Translations under genes and position numbers: made by a program
In this document: positions 49,145 to 58,231 of the stretch, piece after piece
Position numbering within the stretch: position 1 is the first letter of the stretch
How the letters are laid out: each line of letters opens with the position of its first letter
Assembly (NCBI RefSeq): GCF_002097715.1
Contig: NZ_CP020737.1
Coordinates: forward strand, 2,232,001-2,296,000
DNA from: Burkholderia ubonensis subsp. mesacidophila
Lineage (GTDB): Bacteria; Pseudomonadota; Gammaproteobacteria; Burkholderiales; Burkholderiaceae
DNA: 64,000 nt
Reading direction: 5' to 3'
The notes under the pieces: model-generated
What the model saw: the letters and a program-made list of their open reading frames with translations, nothing else
What the model was told of the DNA's origin: nothing
The model's database searches: none

Positions 49145-49344
49145 GTCCTGTTCACGCTAATAACGGGCTTGCGAACGTGCCTTGCCGGTCGGAGTGCAAG
49201 GAGGAAGGAGCGCCGTTTGGCCGAGCCAAACAAGCGACGCGCGACGCAGCAATACGGCCGGCAAGGCACGTTCCCCTGATCGTGGAAATTCATTCTTGGG
49301 GCTGGCCGCCAGAAGGGCCCGTTATTAGCGTGAACAGGCCCTAG
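49141..49344. mobile_element. MITE-like element, copy 1
   Basis: A 204-base non-coding element bounded by 28-bp inverted repeats with one mismatch (49141-49168 and 49317-49344; core CCTGTTCACGCTAATAACGG). A second inverted pair GAACGTGCCTTGCCGG lies inside (49173-49188 / 49258-49273), and a hairpin GTTTGGC-CGA-GCCAAAC at 49215-49231 sits in the centre. It contains no gene. Copy 2 lies at 58018-58231. Nested inversions and repetition in gene junctions fit a non-autonomous transposon relic; the CTGTTCA-type ends recall IS5-group termini, which I cannot verify. Confidence 0.8.
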
Positions 49345-49481
49345 CCGAAATCCGCCTCCGATCACCCGGGTGCGATTCGCCAACGCCGCACCGCGCCCCG
49401 CGGAGTGCAGGAATGAACAAGACGACGCCCCGCCGACACCGTTAAGATGCGCGCTCGTCAGTGATTCAGTCGGAGAAGTCG

Positions 49482-50450
49482 ATGCAGCGCGGTGTGGTGT
49501 ACGGAGTGTTGGCGGGCGCCCTGTGGGGCATGGTGTTCCTGGTCCCGCGGCTGTTGACCGACTTCTCGCCGCTGCTGCTGAGCGCCGGCCGCTACGCGAT
49601 GTACGGCCTCGTGTCGCTCGCGGCCGCGCTGCCGGTCGCGCGCTCGCTGCTCGCGCGCCTGACCCGCGAGGATTTCATCGCGCTCGCGAAGCTCGCGCTG
49701 GTCGGCAATGTCGCCTACTACATGCTGCTGTCCGGCGCGGTGCACCTGATCGGCATCGCGCCCAGCTCGCTGATCGTCGGCGTGCTGCCCGTGACCGTCA
49801 CGCTCGCCGGTCTCGGCGACCGCGGCGCGGTGCCGCTCAGGCGGCTGGCCGGCCCGCTCGCGCTCGTCGTCGCGGGCATCGCGTGCATCAACGTCGACCT
49901 GTTCACGTCCGAAGCCGCGCACGCGACGACGCTCGCGCAGAAACTCGCCGGCATCGCGTGCGCGGCGGGTGCGCTCGCGAGCTGGACCTGGTATGCGGTC
50001 GCGAATGCCCGCTACCTGCAGCGGCATCATCATTTCAGCGGCAACGAGTGGTCGGTGCTGTGGGGCGTCGTGACGGGCCTGATCGGCGGGCTGTGCTGGC
50101 TCGGCATCCTCGCGGCGCCCGCCGGCACGCTGCAGGCGGCGCTGCCTGCGTCGCGCTGGCAGCTGTTCTGGCTGCTGAACCTCGGTCTCGCGATCGGTGC
50201 CTCGTGGCTCGGCAACGGGCTGTGGAACGCCGCGTCGAAGCGCCTGCCGCTGACGCTGTCGGGCCAGCTGATCGTGTTCGAGACCGTGTTCGCGCTGCTG
50301 TACGCGTTCGTCTTCGACCACCGGCTGCCGCGCGTGCTCGAGATCGCGGCGCTCGTGCTGCTGCTCGCGGGCGTCTACGGCTCGGTGCGCCGGCACAGCG
50401 ATACCCACACGAAGGACGACCCGCTGAATGCGAACCTCACCGCGCACTGA
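49482..50450 (+). CDS. EamA/DMT-family transporter
   Basis: 322 residues with ten predicted membrane helices and the duplicated EamA layout (GVLAGALWGMVFLVPRLL in the first half, LSGQLIVFETVFALLYAFVFDHRLP in the second). Members export amino acids or metabolites; the cargo is unknown. The ATG at 49482 follows CGGAGA; the longer frame from 49461 lacks a site. Monocistronic. Confidence 0.85.
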   Translation: MQRGVVYGVLAGALWGMVFLVPRLLTDFSPLLLSAGRYAMYGLVSLAAALPVARSLLARLTREDFIALAKLALVGNVAYYMLLSGAVHLIGIAPSSLIVGVLPVTVTLAGLGDRGAVPLRRLAGPLALVVAGIACINVDLFTSEAAHATTLAQKLAGIACAAGALASWTWYAVANARYLQRHHHFSGNEWSVLWGVVTGLIGGLCWLGILAAPAGTLQAALPASRWQLFWLLNLGLAIGASWLGNGLWNAASKRLPLTLSGQLIVFETVFALLYAFVFDHRLPRVLEIAALVLLLAGVYGSVRRHSDTHTKDDPLNANLTAH

Positions 50451-50504
50451 GCGCGGCGGGGTTTGATCGGACGAATCGGATAAATCAGCGCCGGATCGCG
50501 CGAA

Positions 50505-50828
50505 TCAGCGCGAATCCTTGTGTTGCCACTTGCGGCCCTCGACGGAGCCTTCGCGGCGCGATTTCTCGACGCGGCGCTGGCGCGCGACCTTCGGATCGAC
50601 GATCAGCGGACGGTAGATCTCGACGCGGTCGTGGTCGGCGAGCGGCGTGTCGAGCGGCGCGAGCTTGCCGAACACGCCGGTTTTCGCGTGTTCGAGATCG
50701 ATTTCCGGATGCAGCGCGAGCACGCCGCTCGCGACGATCGCCGCGCGGACGGTCGCGCCGTCCGGCAACGTGACCGGAATCAGCGTCTGGCGCTCCGGCA
50801 GCGCGTAGCAGACTTCGATCGACAGCAT
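50505..50828 (-). CDS. rnfH: RnfH family protein (UPF0125)
   Basis: A 107-residue ubiquitin-like beta-grasp protein: SIEVCYALPERQTLIPVTLP, then GVFGKLAPLDTPLADHDRVEIYRPL, which is the family signature, and a basic disordered tail. It sits directly after ratA (4-base gap), the usual ratA-rnfH arrangement near smpB. Its role is uncertain despite the Rnf-linked name. Confidence 0.92.
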   Translation of the reverse strand: MLSIEVCYALPERQTLIPVTLPDGATVRAAIVASGVLALHPEIDLEHAKTGVFGKLAPLDTPLADHDRVEIYRPLIVDPKVARQRRVEKSRREGSVEGRKWQHKDSR

Positions 50829-50832
50829 CGCG

Positions 50833-51270
50833 TCACCCCTTCCCGTAGCGCTGGTCGGCGCGCTTCACGAACGAATCGACGAACGTGTTCGCGATGTGGC
50901 TGAACACCGGCCCGATGATCTTCTCGAGCAGGATGTTCGAGAACTCGTAATGCAGCGAGAATTCGATCTTGCACGCATCGGCGCGCAGCGCCGTGAAGCG
51001 CCATGAGCCCGTGAATTTCTTGAACGGGCCGTCCGCGAACTCCATGTCGATGCGCGTCGGGCGCTGCTGCGTGTTGCGGGTCGCGAAATGCTGCTTGATG
51101 CCCTTGAAGTTGATGTCGATGCGCGCCTCCATCCCGTTCTCGTCCTGGCGGCGGATCTCGATGCCGCCGCACCAGGGCAGGAAATTGGGGTAATCGGCAA
51201 CGTCGGTGACGAGGTCGAACATCTGTTCCGCCGAATGGCGGATCAATACGGTTTTCTGGACATCTGCCAT
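50833..51270 (-). CDS. ratA: RatA/Coq10-like START-domain protein
   Basis: The 145 residues have a polyketide-cyclase/START fold: VLIRHSAEQMFDLVTDVADYPNFLPWCGG, INFKGIKQHFATRN and the C-terminal helix IANTFVDSFVKRA. In E. coli RatA was described as a translation inhibitor of 70S formation, while eukaryotic relatives (Coq10) bind ubiquinone; the sequence fits either. It diverges from smpB across 97 bases and precedes rnfH. Confidence 0.92.
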   Translation of the reverse strand: MADVQKTVLIRHSAEQMFDLVTDVADYPNFLPWCGGIEIRRQDENGMEARIDINFKGIKQHFATRNTQQRPTRIDMEFADGPFKKFTGSWRFTALRADACKIEFSLHYEFSNILLEKIIGPVFSHIANTFVDSFVKRADQRYGKG

Positions 51271-51367
51271 AAATCACGCGGCATCGCAAAGGTGGGAAAG
51301 CAAGCCGGGCGATTCCCGCCCTGCTTTGCTAAAATCGTGATTTTAAACGAGTTGGCCCGATCCTTTC

Positions 51368-51814
51368 ATGAGCATCATCGACAACAGGAAAGCGCACTTC
51401 GATTACCACATCGAGGAACGCTACGAGGCGGGGCTCGTGCTCGAGGGCTGGGAAGTCAAGGCGCTGCGCGCCGGGCGCGGCCAGATCAAGGAAGGCTACG
51501 TGGTCGTGAAGAACGCCGAGATCTTCCTGATCGGCACGCACATCAGCCCGCTGCCCGAGGCCTCGACGCACATCAAGCCCGACCCGCTGCGCACCCGCAA
51601 GCTGCTGCTGCACGCCGAGGAGATCAAGAAACTGATCGGCAAGGTCGAGCAGCGCGGCTACACGCTCGTGCCGCTGAACTTCCACTACAAGGGCGGCCGC
51701 GTGAAGTGCGACATCGGCCTTGCGAAAGGCAAGAAGCTGCACGACAAGCGCGAAACCGAGAAGAAGCGCGACTGGGAGCGCGAGAAGGCGCGCATCATGC
51801 GCGCCGGCACCTGA
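51368..51814 (+). CDS. smpB: SsrA-binding protein
   Basis: Binds tmRNA and brings it to stalled ribosomes. The 148-residue protein has the canonical blocks: [20 protein letters not shown] at the start, [29 protein letters not shown], and the basic C-terminal tail [16 protein letters not shown]. The tmRNA gene itself is not in this window. Confidence 0.97.
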   Translation: MSIIDNRKAHFDYHIEERYEAGLVLEGWEVKALRAGRGQIKEGYVVVKNAEIFLIGTHISPLPEASTHIKPDPLRTRKLLLHAEEIKKLIGKVEQRGYTLVPLNFHYKGGRVKCDIGLAKGKKLHDKRETEKKRDWEREKARIMRAGT

Positions 51815-51838
51815 CGCGCAAGCCGTTCCCCCGCATGC

Positions 51839-51863
51839 AAAGGCCCGCTCGAAGCGGGCCTTT
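51839..51863 (+). terminator. terminator of smpB
   Basis: A perfect 11-bp stem AAAGGCCCGCT / AGCGGGCCTTT with a 3-base loop, 24 bases past the smpB stop; the short T-run is within the stem end. Confidence 0.8.
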
Positions 51864-51982
51864 GTCCTGTGGCGCAGCGTGAAGAGCCGGCGAGCGGCTT
51901 GGCGCGCACTTCGCCGCGCGGCAATCCGCCGCACGCCCGGCGCACGACATAAGCCGCGGCAAAACCGCCGCGGCGACGCCGC

Positions 51983-52930
51983 TCAGGCCTTGCCGGCCGG
52001 CGTGCCGGCTCCGGCCGGCCCCGCGCGCTTGACGATCGACAGCGCCGACGCGATCGCGGTGCCGAGATCCGACAGGTTCGAGGGCACGATCAGCGTATTG
52101 CCCTGCTTCGCGAGATTCGAGAACGCGCCGACGTACTGCTCGGCGACCTTCAGGTTCACCGCATCCATCCCGCCCTGCGACTGGATCGCGTTCGCGATCT
52201 TCTGGATCGCCTGCGCGTTCGCCTCGGCGACCGCGAGAATCGCCGCCGCCTCGCCCTGCGCCTGGTTGATCGCTGCCTGCCGCTCGCCCTCGGACTTCTG
52301 GATCGCGGCTTCGCGCGCGCCGGACGCGAGGTTGATCTGCTCCTGCTTGCGGCCTTCCGACGCGGCGATCAGCGCGCGCTTCTCGCGCTCCGCGGTGATC
52401 TGCGCCTGCATCGCGTGCAGGATTTCCTTCGGCGGCGTGAGGTCCTTGATCTCGTAGCGCAGCACCTTCACGCCCCAGTTCGCCGCGGCCTGGTCCAGCG
52501 CCGACACGATGTTGTGGTTGATGAAATCGCGCTCCTCGAAGGTCTTGTCGAGCTCGAGCTTGCCGACCACCGAACGCAGCGTCGTCTGCGCGAGCTGCGT
52601 GATCGCGAGCACGAAGTTGCTCGCCCCGTACGACGCCTTCATCGGATCGGTCACCTGGAAGTACAGCACGCCGTCGACCTGCAACTGCGTGTTGTCGCGC
52701 GTGATGCAGACCTGGCTCGGCACGTCGAGCGGGATTTCCTTCAGCACGTGCCGGTACGCGATGCGGTCGACGAACGGCAGCACGATGTTCAAGCCCGGCG
52801 ACAACGTCGCGTGATAGCGCCCGAAGCGTTCGAGCACCCACGCATGCTGCTGCGGCACGATCTTCACCGTCTTCGACACGATCACGACGGCAATGACGAG
52901 CAGGACGACCCAGATGGTCAGCGAGTCCAT
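51983..52930 (-). CDS. SPFH/stomatin-family membrane protease-associated protein (QmcA-like)
   Basis: The 315 residues have one N-terminal membrane helix (IWVVLLVIAVVIVSKTV) and an SPFH/band-7 domain (VPQQHAWVLERFGRYHATLSPGLN, DRIAYRHVLKEIPLDVPSQVCITRDN). A long Ala/Glu coiled region follows (EREKRALIAASEGRKQEQINLA). It is paired with an NfeD gene 31 bases upstream, the classic STOMP/NfeD operon. Such pairs organise lipid domains or regulate membrane proteases such as FtsH. Confidence 0.92.
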   Translation of the reverse strand: MDSLTIWVVLLVIAVVIVSKTVKIVPQQHAWVLERFGRYHATLSPGLNIVLPFVDRIAYRHVLKEIPLDVPSQVCITRDNTQLQVDGVLYFQVTDPMKASYGASNFVLAITQLAQTTLRSVVGKLELDKTFEERDFINHNIVSALDQAAANWGVKVLRYEIKDLTPPKEILHAMQAQITAEREKRALIAASEGRKQEQINLASGAREAAIQKSEGERQAAINQAQGEAAAILAVAEANAQAIQKIANAIQSQGGMDAVNLKVAEQYVGAFSNLAKQGNTLIVPSNLSDLGTAIASALSIVKRAGPAGAGTPAGKA

Positions 52931-52961
52931 GAAGCGTTCCCTCCTTGTTGTCAGCGGACGA

Positions 52962-53396
52962 TCAGCCCGCGGGTTTCGCTATGACGACGAGACAGTTGCC
53001 GCGCACGGCGTGCACCTGGTAAAGGCGCGCGTCGTCGCGCTCGCCTTCGGCCAGCTCGACATCCCACTCGGCGCCCCGGTACTGGACGCGCGCGCGGCGG
53101 TCGCGCCACGCGTCGACCGTGAGGGTCGCGCCGATGTCGAGATTGATGTCCGGATTGGACGACGCGTCGCGCTTCTGCCTGCGCCCCAGCCCCGAACGGC
53201 GCAGCGCGACCATCGCGCCGATCGCGACCACCGCGGCCGCCCCGAACTGCACGTGCGGCGCGACGCCAGCCACCTGCAGCAGGCCGCCCGCGAGGAACCC
53301 GAGCGCGATCATCAACAGATTGAACGTGCCCGTCAGCAGTTCGCCGACGACCAGCACGCCCACCCCGATCCACCAGAACAGATGCCCCGACATCAT
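52962..53396 (-). CDS. NfeD family membrane protein
   Basis: 144 residues. Two or three membrane helices in the first 65 residues (FWWIGVGVLVVGELLTGTFN, LMIALGFLAGGLLQVAGV) are followed by a soluble OB-fold domain (TLTVDAWRDRRARVQYRGAEWDVEL). This is the short NfeD form without the ClpP-like protease domain. It is the first gene of the NfeD-SPFH unit. Confidence 0.9.
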   Translation of the reverse strand: MMSGHLFWWIGVGVLVVGELLTGTFNLLMIALGFLAGGLLQVAGVAPHVQFGAAAVVAIGAMVALRRSGLGRRQKRDASSNPDINLDIGATLTVDAWRDRRARVQYRGAEWDVELAEGERDDARLYQVHAVRGNCLVVIAKPAG

Positions 53397-53413
53397 GTGG
53401 TCTCCTACAAACG

Positions 53414-53441
53414 AAAACACCCCGGTGCTTACCGGGGTGTT
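53414..53441 (-). terminator. terminator of ppsA
   Basis: A 12-bp perfect stem AAACACCCCGGT / ACCGGGGTGTTT with a 4-base loop lies 78 bases past the ppsA stop and just upstream of the NfeD gene. The run of A/T on the stem ends supports termination for leftward transcription. Confidence 0.75.
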
Positions 53442-53518
53442 TATAGCATGAAGCTTGCGTTTTGCCTCCAACCGGCAGGCGAACGCACCGCCCGCCTGCC
53501 GGAGGACCGCCGCCGATC

Positions 53519-55918
53519 TTACTTGCGGTTGGCGAGCGCCTGCCACGTATCGATGATCGTGTCCGGGTTCAGCGAGATCGACACGATGCCTTCGTCGGTC
53601 AGCCACTGCGCGAAGTCCGGGTGATCGGACGGGCCCTGGCCGCAGATGCCGACGTACTTGCCCATCTTGCGGCAGGTGTCGATAGCGCGCTTCAGCAGGA
53701 ACTTGACCGCCGGGTCGCGCTCGTCGAAGTCGGCTGCGAGCAGCTCCATGCCCGAGTCGCGATCGAGGCCGAGCGTGAGCTGCGTAAGGTCGTTCGAGCC
53801 GATCGAGAAGCCGTCGAAGTGCTGCAGGAACTCTTCGGCGAGGATCGCGTTCGTCGGCACTTCGCACATCATGATGAGACGCAGGTCGTTCTCGCCGCGC
53901 TTCAGGCCGAACTTCGCGAGCAGGTTGACGACGCGCTCCGCCTGCTTCACGGTCCGCACGAACGGCACCATGATCTCGACGTTGGAGAGACCCATCTCGT
54001 CACGCACGCGCTTGAGCGCGAGGCACTCCATCTCGAACGCCTGCGCGAAGTCGTCGGCGATGTAGCGCGACGCGCCGCGGAAGCCCAGCATCGGGTTTTC
54101 CTCGTCCGGCTCGTAGCGCGAACCGCCGATCAGCTTCTTGTACTCGTTCGACTTGAAGTCGGACATCCGCACGATCACGGGCTTCGGATAGAACGCCGCG
54201 GCGATCGTCGCGATGCCTTCCGTCAGCTTGTCGACGTAGAACGCACGCGGCGACGCGTGGCCGCGCGCGACGCTCTCGACCGCCTTCTTCAGGTCCTGGT
54301 CGATGTTCGGGTACTCGAGGATCGCCTTCGGGTGCACGCCGATGTTGTTGTTGATGATGAACTCGAGGCGCGCGAGGCCGACGCCGGCGTTCGGCAGCTG
54401 CGAGAAATCGAACGCGAGCTGCGGGTTGCCGACGTTCATCATGATCTTCACCGGGATTTCCGGCAGTTCGCCGCGCTGCACTTCGGTGACTTCCGTCTCG
54501 AGCAGCCCGTCGTAGATCTTGCCTTCGTCGCCTTCCGCGCACGACACCGTGACGAGCGCGCCGTCCTTCAGCACGTCCGTCGCGTCGCCGCAGCCGACGA
54601 CTGCCGGCACGCCGAGCTCACGCGCGATGATCGCCGCGTGGCAGGTACGGCCGCCGCGGTTCGTGACGATCGCGGCGGCGCGCTTCATCACCGGCTCCCA
54701 GTTCGGGTCGGTCATGTCGGCGACCAGCACGTCGCCCGGCTGCACGCGTTCCATTTCCGACGGGTCCTGGATCACGCGCACGGGGCCCGCGCCGATCTTC
54801 TGGCCGATCGCGCGGCCCGTCGCCAGCACCTGCGACTGGCCCTTCAGCTTGAAGCGCTGCTCGGCCTTGCCGCTCGCCTGGCTCTTCACCGTTTCCGGGC
54901 GCGCCTGCAGGATGAAGATCTTGCCGTCGCGGCCGTCCTTGCCCCACTCGATGTCCATCGGACGCTGGTAGTGCTTCTCGATGATCACCGCGTACTTCGC
55001 CAGCTCGATCACGTCGGCATCGGTGATCGAGTAGCGGTTGCGCTGCTCGTGCGGCACGTCGACCGTCTTCACGCGGCCCGGCTCGCCCGGCTGCGTGAAC
55101 TCCATCTTGATCAGCTTCGAGCCGATCGAGCGGCGGATGATCGGGTACTTGTCCTGCGCCAGCGTGGTCTTGAACACATAGAACTCGTCCGGGTTCACCG
55201 CGCCCTGCACGACGGTTTCGCCTAGGCCGTAGCTCGACGTGATGAACACGGCGTCCTTGAAGCCCGATTCGGTGTCGATCGTGAACATCACGCCGGCCGC
55301 GCCGACGTCCGAGCGCACCATGCGCTGCACGCCGGCCGACAGCGCGACCTCGGCGTGCGTGAAGCCCTTGTGGACGCGGTACGAGATCGCGCGGTCGTTG
55401 TAGAGCGACGCGAACACATGCTTCATGCGGTCGAGCACGTCCTCGATGCCGACGACGTTCAGGTACGACTCCTGCTGGCCCGCGAACGACGCGTCAGGCA
55501 GGTCTTCCGCGGTCGCGGACGAACGCACGGCGAACGACAGCTCTTCCGGCGAGCTGGCCTTCAGGATCTCGAACTGGGCACGGATTTCCTGTGCCAGGCG
55601 CGCCTGCATCGGTGCTTCGACGATCCACTTGCGGATCTCGGCGCCGGCTTCGGCGAGCGCCTTCACGTCGTCGATGTCGAGCGACTCGAGACGCTTGGCG
55701 ATGCGGTCGGTGAGGTCGTTGTGCTTGAGGAAATCACGGAAAGCGAGCGCGGTCGTGGCGAAACCGGTGGGTACGCGAACGCCTGCTTCGGAAAGCTGGC
55801 TGATCATCTCGCCGAGCGACGCATTCTTGCCGCCGACGATCTCCACATCGGTCATCCGCAACTGCTCGAACGGAATTACATACGCCTGGTCCTTTGCGAC
55901 GTTTGCTGCGTTAGTCAT
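53519..55918 (-). CDS. ppsA: phosphoenolpyruvate synthase
   Basis: Makes PEP from pyruvate with ATP for gluconeogenesis. The 799 residues have the N-terminal ATP-grasp PEP/pyruvate-binding domain ([39 protein letters not shown]) and the swivelling phospho-histidine domain with [15 protein letters not shown] near residue 430. The C-terminal TIM-barrel PEP domain follows (VMVPFVRT-like [31 protein letters not shown]). The ATG at 55918 matches family N-termini. It is divergent from its regulator ppsR. Confidence 0.96.
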   Translation of the reverse strand: MTNAANVAKDQAYVIPFEQLRMTDVEIVGGKNASLGEMISQLSEAGVRVPTGFATTALAFRDFLKHNDLTDRIAKRLESLDIDDVKALAEAGAEIRKWIVEAPMQARLAQEIRAQFEILKASSPEELSFAVRSSATAEDLPDASFAGQQESYLNVVGIEDVLDRMKHVFASLYNDRAISYRVHKGFTHAEVALSAGVQRMVRSDVGAAGVMFTIDTESGFKDAVFITSSYGLGETVVQGAVNPDEFYVFKTTLAQDKYPIIRRSIGSKLIKMEFTQPGEPGRVKTVDVPHEQRNRYSITDADVIELAKYAVIIEKHYQRPMDIEWGKDGRDGKIFILQARPETVKSQASGKAEQRFKLKGQSQVLATGRAIGQKIGAGPVRVIQDPSEMERVQPGDVLVADMTDPNWEPVMKRAAAIVTNRGGRTCHAAIIARELGVPAVVGCGDATDVLKDGALVTVSCAEGDEGKIYDGLLETEVTEVQRGELPEIPVKIMMNVGNPQLAFDFSQLPNAGVGLARLEFIINNNIGVHPKAILEYPNIDQDLKKAVESVARGHASPRAFYVDKLTEGIATIAAAFYPKPVIVRMSDFKSNEYKKLIGGSRYEPDEENPMLGFRGASRYIADDFAQAFEMECLALKRVRDEMGLSNVEIMVPFVRTVKQAERVVNLLAKFGLKRGENDLRLIMMCEVPTNAILAEEFLQHFDGFSIGSNDLTQLTLGLDRDSGMELLAADFDERDPAVKFLLKRAIDTCRKMGKYVGICGQGPSDHPDFAQWLTDEGIVSISLNPDTIIDTWQALANRK

Positions 55919-56294
55919 ACAAGCCCCTAAGTGTGAAAAAAATGCTCGATCGCGCAAGTGGGCTTGAACGCGGGCGCTTGCAAAAAGGCGCGGCGCGTCT
56001 TGTGCAACCTGTTAGATAAACAATCGCCGAGCCCGTAAATCTTCCGACCCGATTTACAAAAATCCCGGCAGAAGGGCGAAATTTTCAGTCATATCGCCGA
56101 ACTTGCCGGGAATTTTGAATCGCTTGCGGCAAGCGCGCTGTGCGCGTCGCGCACGGCCCCCGCAATTGCTTATCCAACAGGTTGCCGCTATTCTACCGTG
56201 CCGGCTGCCGGATGTGGCGCGACCTTGTCACTGCGCCCGGAGGGCGACCTCCTGCCGCCCGCGCAACCGCCCTTCACGTTCGACGTCCAGATTC
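55919..56294. promoter_or_regulatory. divergent ppsA/ppsR control region with paired inverted 20-mers
   Basis: In a 376-base gap, CAACCTGTTAGATAAACAAT (56005-56024) and ATTGCTTATCCAACAGGTTG (56165-56184) are inverted copies matching at 18 of 20 positions, 140 bases apart. Each points toward one gene, so both could be promoter elements or binding sites for one regulator of PEP synthesis. No gene is supported here. Confidence 0.5.
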
Positions 56295-57110
56295 ATGCTG
56301 CCTACCGTTTTCATCGTCTCCGACGGCACCGGGATCACTGCCGAGACCTTCGCGCACTCGATCCTCTCCCAGTTCGACCAGAAATTCCGCCTCGTGCGCG
56401 TGCCGTTCGTCGATTCGCTCGACAAGGCGTATGCGACCGTCGAGAAGATCAACGAAGCCGCCGTGCACGACGGCCGCCGCTCGATCGTGTTCACGACGCT
56501 CGTCGACAGCGAATCGAACGACATCGTCAAGCGCTCGAACGCGCTCGTGCTCGATATGTTCCAGCGTTTCGTCGAGCCGCTCGAGCAGGAACTGCAGCTG
56601 AAGTCGAGCCATGCGATGGGCCGCGGCCACCAGAACGCGGACACCGAGGAATACAAGACGCGCATCGAGGCGATCAACTTCTCGCTCGCGCACGACGACG
56701 GCCAGTCGAACCGCAACCTGTCGGAAGCCGACGTGATCCTCGTCGGCGTGTCGCGCAGCGGCAAGACCCCGACGAGCCTGTACCTCGCGATGCAGTATGG
56801 CGTGAAGGCCGCGAACTATCCGCTGATTCCGGAAGACTTCGAGCGCGGCAAGCTGCCGTCCGCGCTCAGCGCGCACCGCGACAAGCTGTTCGGGCTGTCG
56901 ATCGATCCGCAGCGCCTGTCCGAGATCCGCAACGAACGCCGGCCGGGCAGCAAGTACGCGGCGCCCGAGAATTGCCGCTACGAGATCAACGAAGCCGAGG
57001 CGATGATGCGCCGCGAAGGCATCAAGTGGCTGTCGTCGACGCACAAGTCGATCGAGGAGATCGCGACGACGATCCTGCAGGAAATCCGCCTCGACCGGCA
57101 GTCGTACTGA
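56295..57110 (+). CDS. ppsR: PEP synthetase regulatory protein, bifunctional kinase/pyrophosphorylase
   Basis: ADP-dependent kinase that inactivates PpsA by threonine phosphorylation, and phosphate-dependent reactivator. The 271 residues (DUF299) begin with [19 protein letters not shown] and contain the P-loop [16 protein letters not shown] near residue 152, then [14 protein letters not shown] and [16 protein letters not shown]. The ATG at 56295 is the family start. It is divergent from its target ppsA. Confidence 0.95.
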   Translation: MLPTVFIVSDGTGITAETFAHSILSQFDQKFRLVRVPFVDSLDKAYATVEKINEAAVHDGRRSIVFTTLVDSESNDIVKRSNALVLDMFQRFVEPLEQELQLKSSHAMGRGHQNADTEEYKTRIEAINFSLAHDDGQSNRNLSEADVILVGVSRSGKTPTSLYLAMQYGVKAANYPLIPEDFERGKLPSALSAHRDKLFGLSIDPQRLSEIRNERRPGSKYAAPENCRYEINEAEAMMRREGIKWLSSTHKSIEEIATTILQEIRLDRQSY

Positions 57111-57156
57111 CGCGACGCGGCGCGCTCGCGCCGCCCTTCCTGCTCCGGAACGGCAA

Positions 57157-57186
57157 AAGGCCGCGTGCGACACGCGGCCTTTTTTT
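57157..57186 (+). terminator. rho-independent terminator of ppsR
   Basis: An 11-bp stem AAGGCCGCGTG / CACGCGGCCTT with a 3-base loop is followed by TTTTT, 46 bases past the stop. Confidence 0.88.
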
Positions 57187-57232
57187 CGTTTCGCAGCGGC
57201 GCGGCGTCAAACCGCCCTGCCGCCCCGCACCG

Positions 57233-58015
57233 TCACGCGCGGCGCTGCTGCCGCACCTGCTCGAACAGGCAGACCGCGGCCGCGGCCGCGACGTTCAGCG
57301 ACTCCATCCCGCCCGGCTGCGGAATCGTCACGCGATGGGTCGCCGCGTCGCGCCAGAACGCCGACACGCCGGCGCCCTCGTTGCCGAACACCCACACGAC
57401 CGGCCCGGCCAGGTCGCAATCGTAGATCGCCTGCGCGCCGTGCGAATCCGTCAGCGCGACCGGCACGCCGATTCGCTCGGCAAGCGCGCCCGCCTCGACG
57501 TCCTCGTGGATCGACAGCAGGAAATGCGCGCCCATGCCCGAGCGCAGCACCTTCGACGACCACGCGTACGCGGTGCCCGGCGCGCAGAACACATGCTTCA
57601 CGCCCGCCGCCGCCGCGCTGCGCAGGATCGAGCCGACGTTGCCGGCGTCCTGCACGCCGTCGAGCACGACCGACGTGTCGGTCACGCGCGCGGGCAGCGG
57701 CTCGGACGGCCGGTCGACGAGCAGCAGGAAGCCCACGCCGTTGACGACGTTCGACAACTGGCCGAACAGCGCGTCGGGCAACGTGACGAGCCGGTGCGCG
57801 TCGATGCGGGCGACGATCGCCTGTGCCTCGTCGTGGCGCAGCGCGCCTTCGGTCGCGACGCACAGCTCGGGAATCGCGCCCGTGTCGAGATACGCGCTCG
57901 CGAGATGGAATCCTTCGAGCAGCGCCTGGCCGTTGCGGCGCTGATGCGACGTCGAACCCGCGAGCGCCTTCAGGCGCTTGTAAAGCGGGTTGTCGCGAGA
58001 GGTAATGACTTTCAT
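57233..58015 (-). CDS. TrmH/SpoU-family RNA 2'-O-methyltransferase
   Basis: 260 residues. The N-terminal substrate-binding domain (ITSRDNPLYKRLKALA, QALLEGFHLASAYL) is followed by a SPOUT methyltransferase domain with all three motifs: VLDGVQDAGNVGSILRSAAAAG, WVFGNEGAG and TIPQPGGMESLNVAAAAAV. These modify rRNA or tRNA ribose 2'-OH. The ATG at 58015 is directly preceded by the MITE-like element, whose end forms the leader; no good ribosome site is visible (only AGG). It is the last gene of the lipid A block direction. Confidence 0.9.
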   Translation of the reverse strand: MKVITSRDNPLYKRLKALAGSTSHQRRNGQALLEGFHLASAYLDTGAIPELCVATEGALRHDEAQAIVARIDAHRLVTLPDALFGQLSNVVNGVGFLLLVDRPSEPLPARVTDTSVVLDGVQDAGNVGSILRSAAAAGVKHVFCAPGTAYAWSSKVLRSGMGAHFLLSIHEDVEAGALAERIGVPVALTDSHGAQAIYDCDLAGPVVWVFGNEGAGVSAFWRDAATHRVTIPQPGGMESLNVAAAAAVCLFEQVRQQRRA

Positions 58016-58017
58016 CA

Positions 58018-58231
58018 GAGGGCCTGTTCCCGCTAATAACGGGCTTGCGAACGTGCCTTGCCGGTCGTCCCCCAAGGGGACTTCCTTCGGGGCGCGTGCA
58101 AGAAGCAAGGAGCGCCGTTTGGCCGAGCCAAACAAGCGACGCGCGACGCCGCAATGCGGCCGGCAAGGCACGTTCCCGTAACTAAAAAATTCCTGCTTGG
58201 GGCTGGCCGCTATTAGCGAGAACAGACCCTC
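58018..58231. mobile_element. MITE-like element, copy 2
   Basis: The same nested structure as the copy at 49.1 kb: left end 58018-58044 (GAGGGCCTGTTCCCGCTAAT), right end 58209-58231, inner inverted pair GAACGTGCCTTGCCGG at 58049-58064 / 58160-58175, and the GTTTGGC hairpin in the middle. It has about 20 extra bases after the left inner arm and a shortened right end. CAG lies immediately outside both ends (58016-58018 and 58231-58233), a possible 3-base target duplication. It fills the gap between rnhB and the methyltransferase gene. Confidence 0.8.

Noticed and set aside
49141..49383. Small protein frames inside the MITE-like element (VPCR..ARRLFGSAKRRS)
   Set aside because: The same peptide appears from both element copies and follows the inverted-repeat structure; it is a repeat translation, not a gene.
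53462..55225. 587-residue open frame antisense to ppsA
   Set aside because: Arg/Val/His-rich shadow of ppsA with no recognisable domain.
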